A DNA stretch of 64,000 bases from JBBROS01 sp963792675 (GTDB lineage: Bacteria; Pseudomonadota; Alphaproteobacteria; Acetobacterales; Acetobacteraceae), in NCBI GenBank assembly GCA_963792675.1, contig CAWBWT010000001.1, positions 62,001 to 126,000 on the forward strand, written 5' to 3'. This document shows, one piece after another, positions 62,256-64,000 of this stretch. The first letter of the stretch is position 1, and each line of letters begins with the position of its first letter. The position numbers were made by a program, and so were the translations under genes. The notes beneath the pieces are model-generated. The model searched no databases, was not told the origin of the DNA, and saw only the letters and a program-made list of their open reading frames with translations.

Positions 62256-63162
62256 GTGGAATCCCGGCAGCTCCGCTACTTCGTCGCGGTCGCCCAAGCG
62301 CAGAACTTCACCCGGGCGGCGGAAACCCTGCGCATCGCGCAGCCGCCGCTGAGCCGGCAGATCCAGCTGCTGGAAGCGGAGTTCGGCGTCACGCTGTTCG
62401 ACCGCAGCGTGCGGCCGCTGGTCCTGACCGATGCGGGGCGGCTGCTGTTCGAGCAGGCGATCCAGGTCCTGGACCGCATGGACGAGATGAAGGCGATGAT
62501 GCGCCGCCTGCTGGCCGCGGAGAAGTTGCGTTTCAGCATCGGGTTCGTCGCCTCGACCCTGTACGGCTACCTGCCGGAGGTGGTCCGCCTGTATCGCGCC
62601 GCCCGGCCCGGCGTCGAGCTCACGCTGGTGGAGCTGACCACGATGGAGCAGATCGCCGCCCTCAAGGAGGGGCGGATCGACGTGGGGTTCGGCCGCATCG
62701 AATTCGACGACCCCGCGATCAACCGGACCGTGCTCCGCTACGAGGCGCTCAGCGCCGCCCTGCCGCTGACGCACGAGCTGGCCGCGCGCACCGGCGGCGT
62801 GCGACTGGCGGAGCTGGCGGGGAGTGCTCTGGTCGTCTACCCGAAGGCACCACGCCCGAGCTTCGCCGATCAGGTCTTGGCGCTGTTCCGCGAGCGTGGG
62901 TTGAGACCCGTTCTGCATGAAGTCCGCGAGCTGCAGACGGCACTGGGGCTCGTGGCGGCGGAAACCGGGGTGTGCGTGGTTCCCGCATCCGTCGAGCGGC
63001 TGCGCCGCGACAACGTGGTCTACCGGCCGCTCGATGAGCCCGGCGCGGCGTCGCCGATCATCATGAGCTCGCGGGCCAGCGACCGCTCACCGGAAATCGA
63101 CCTGATCCTGCGGCTGGTGAAAACCATGTACAGGAAGCAAGGCATACGCATTTGGCAGGTAG
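62256..63162 (+). CDS. LysR family regulator of the benzoate operon (BenM/CatM-like)
   Basis: GTG 62256 (VESRQLRYFVAVAQAQNFTR). HTH residues 2-60 include AQPPLSRQIQLLEAEFGVTL with FDRSVRPLVLTDAG; the effector domain contains VDVGFGRIEFDDPAI and ETGVCVVPASVERLRR. Family similarity ends around LILRLVKTMYRKQGI near 63140. The reading frame then has no stop until 63944, crossing the next gene. In the neighbouring frame a TAG occurs at 63160, so a small indel near 63140-63159 is likely. BenM-type regulators respond to benzoate and cis,cis-muconate. Confidence 0.85.
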
Positions 63163-63204
63163 GACCGGGTCGCGGCGGGAAAACGAACGAGGGAGGAGAC
63201 AGCG

Positions 63205-63933
63205 ATGGCAGGACCGTTGGACGGCAAGGTCGGGGTCGTGACCGGGGCGGCGTCGGGCATCGGTTTGGCGAGCACCGAGGCGATGGTGGCGGCCGGTGGG
63301 CGCGTGGTGGCGGTGGACCGCGACGACGCCGGGCTGCAGGCGCTCCGCGACACGCTCGGCGACGCGGTGATCCCGCTGCGCATCGACCTGCTCGACCCCG
63401 AGGACTGCACGACGCTGTTGCCGCGGGTTCTGGAGCTGGCCGGCCAGCTCGACATCCTGCACGCCAATGCCGGCAGCTACGTGGGCGGCGACCTGGTGGA
63501 CGCGGACCCGGCGGCGATCGACCGCATGCTGAACCTGAACGTCAACGTGGTGATGAAGAACGTTCACAGCGTGCTGCCGCACATGATCGAGCGGCGCACC
63601 GGCGACATCATCGTCACGAGCTCGCTCGCCGCGCATTTCCCCACGCCCTGGGAGCCGGTCTATGCGTCGTCCAAGTGGGCGATCAACTGTTTCGTCCAGA
63701 CCGTGCGGCGCCAGGTGTTCAAGCACGGCATCCGCGTCGGCTCGATCTCGCCCGGGCCGGTGGTCACCGCGCTGCTCGCGGACTGGCCACCGGAGAAGCT
63801 GCAACAGGCACGGGAGGAGGGAAGCCTGCTCGAAGCCAGCGAAGTGGCCGAGGTCGTGATGTTCATGCTGACCCGACCTCGCGGCATGACGATCCGCGAC
63901 GTGGTCATGCTGCCGACCAATTTCGATCTCTGA
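63205..63933 (+). CDS. Short-chain dehydrogenase, ribitol 2-dehydrogenase-like
   Basis: 242-residue SDR with TGAASGIG near residue 14, the HANAG segment near 89, Ser in VTSSLAAHF, and YASSKWAINCFVQTVRRQVF with the catalytic Tyr and Lys. The end VGSISPGPVVTALLADWPPE, then LTRPRGMTIRDVVMLPTNFD closely follows the pattern of ribitol dehydrogenases. GGAGGAG precedes the ATG at good spacing. A polyol substrate is likely but unproven. It follows the benzoate regulator in the same direction and may be the start of a separate sugar-alcohol cluster beyond the window. Confidence 0.85.
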   Translation: MAGPLDGKVGVVTGAASGIGLASTEAMVAAGGRVVAVDRDDAGLQALRDTLGDAVIPLRIDLLDPEDCTTLLPRVLELAGQLDILHANAGSYVGGDLVDADPAAIDRMLNLNVNVVMKNVHSVLPHMIERRTGDIIVTSSLAAHFPTPWEPVYASSKWAINCFVQTVRRQVFKHGIRVGSISPGPVVTALLADWPPEKLQQAREEGSLLEASEVAEVVMFMLTRPRGMTIRDVVMLPTNFDL

Positions 63934-64000
63934 GATCCATATGAAAATGGGCAACCTGGAGCCGCAACTGGCCAGTTGGGGAATCAACCTGGGCATCACT

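Overview
The window is GC-rich, tightly packed DNA with many ATGA/GTGA stop-start overlaps. It most likely comes from an alphaproteobacterium of the Rhodospirillales/Acetobacteraceae type. That assignment is inferred from a MucR/Ros regulator, the ParA and RepA types, and general gene style; no rRNA or tRNA is present to fix taxonomy. Two modules point to a plasmid, a chromid, or an integrated plasmid rather than ordinary chromosome. One is a small ParA plus ribbon-helix-helix partition pair ringed by TTACGTAA palindromes (10.8-12.0 kb). The other is a RepA-type initiator with 17-bp iterons and a perfect DnaA box (33.2-34.4 kb). Toxin-antitoxin modules or their remains (RES/Xre, MazEF, a VapC stub, DUF2442/DUF4160) fit that picture, yet a full-length isoleucyl-tRNA synthetase gene lies 1 kb from the origin.

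Layout. 0-2.2 kb: hydroxyproline-type catabolism (proline racemase family enzyme, Ldh2-family reductase). 2.3-3.7 kb: decayed O-GlcNAc-transferase-like gene. 3.8-10.7 kb: MucR regulator, then an operon for a tripartite RND efflux pump (hydrolase, adaptor, pump) divergent from a LysR regulator. 10.8-12 kb: partition module. 12-13.6 kb: MlaC-like protein and a lipoprotein. 13.6-15.6 kb: serine-recombinase element with inverted ends. 15.6-17.8 kb: RES/Xre pair, DUF1349 protein, palindromic repeat island. 17.8-23.9 kb: envelope genes (LpxL-like and PlsC-like acyltransferases, methyltransferase, YdcF-like protein, deacetylase, glycosyltransferase) interrupted by MazEF. 24-33 kb: mixed genes (GT4, VapBC remnant, sorbosone dehydrogenase with DUF2231, ChrA, RTX protein, DUF892, M48 protease). 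33.2-35.4 kb: replication origin and DUF2442/DUF4160. 35.4-38.7 kb: eukaryote-like ileS. 38.8-42 kb: broken small genes and an MFS transporter. 42-45.6 kb: a 1183-residue tandem-KaiC hybrid histidine kinase. 46-54.4 kb: PhoD, secreted proteins, a broken anti-sigma factor, CocE-like hydrolase, MsrA, UvsE and a DHH phosphoesterase. 54.6-64 kb: an EamA transporter, then a benzoate/catechol operon benABCD-catABC with a divergent LysR regulator and its ATAC-N7-GTAT operator, and a ribitol-dehydrogenase-like SDR.

The metabolic core is benABCD-catABC, which would convert benzoate through catechol and muconate to beta-ketoadipate enol-lactone. catD and the pca thiolase/transferase genes are not in this window. 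The most unusual single gene is the KaiC-KaiC-PAS-histidine kinase-receiver fusion.

Caveat: about a dozen genes are broken by single-base indels that can each be repaired by eye (RND pump, RES, MazF, polysaccharide deacetylase, ileS, PfpI, benA and others). The breaks include genes expected to be essential or selected, so unpolished sequence is at least as likely as mass gene decay.
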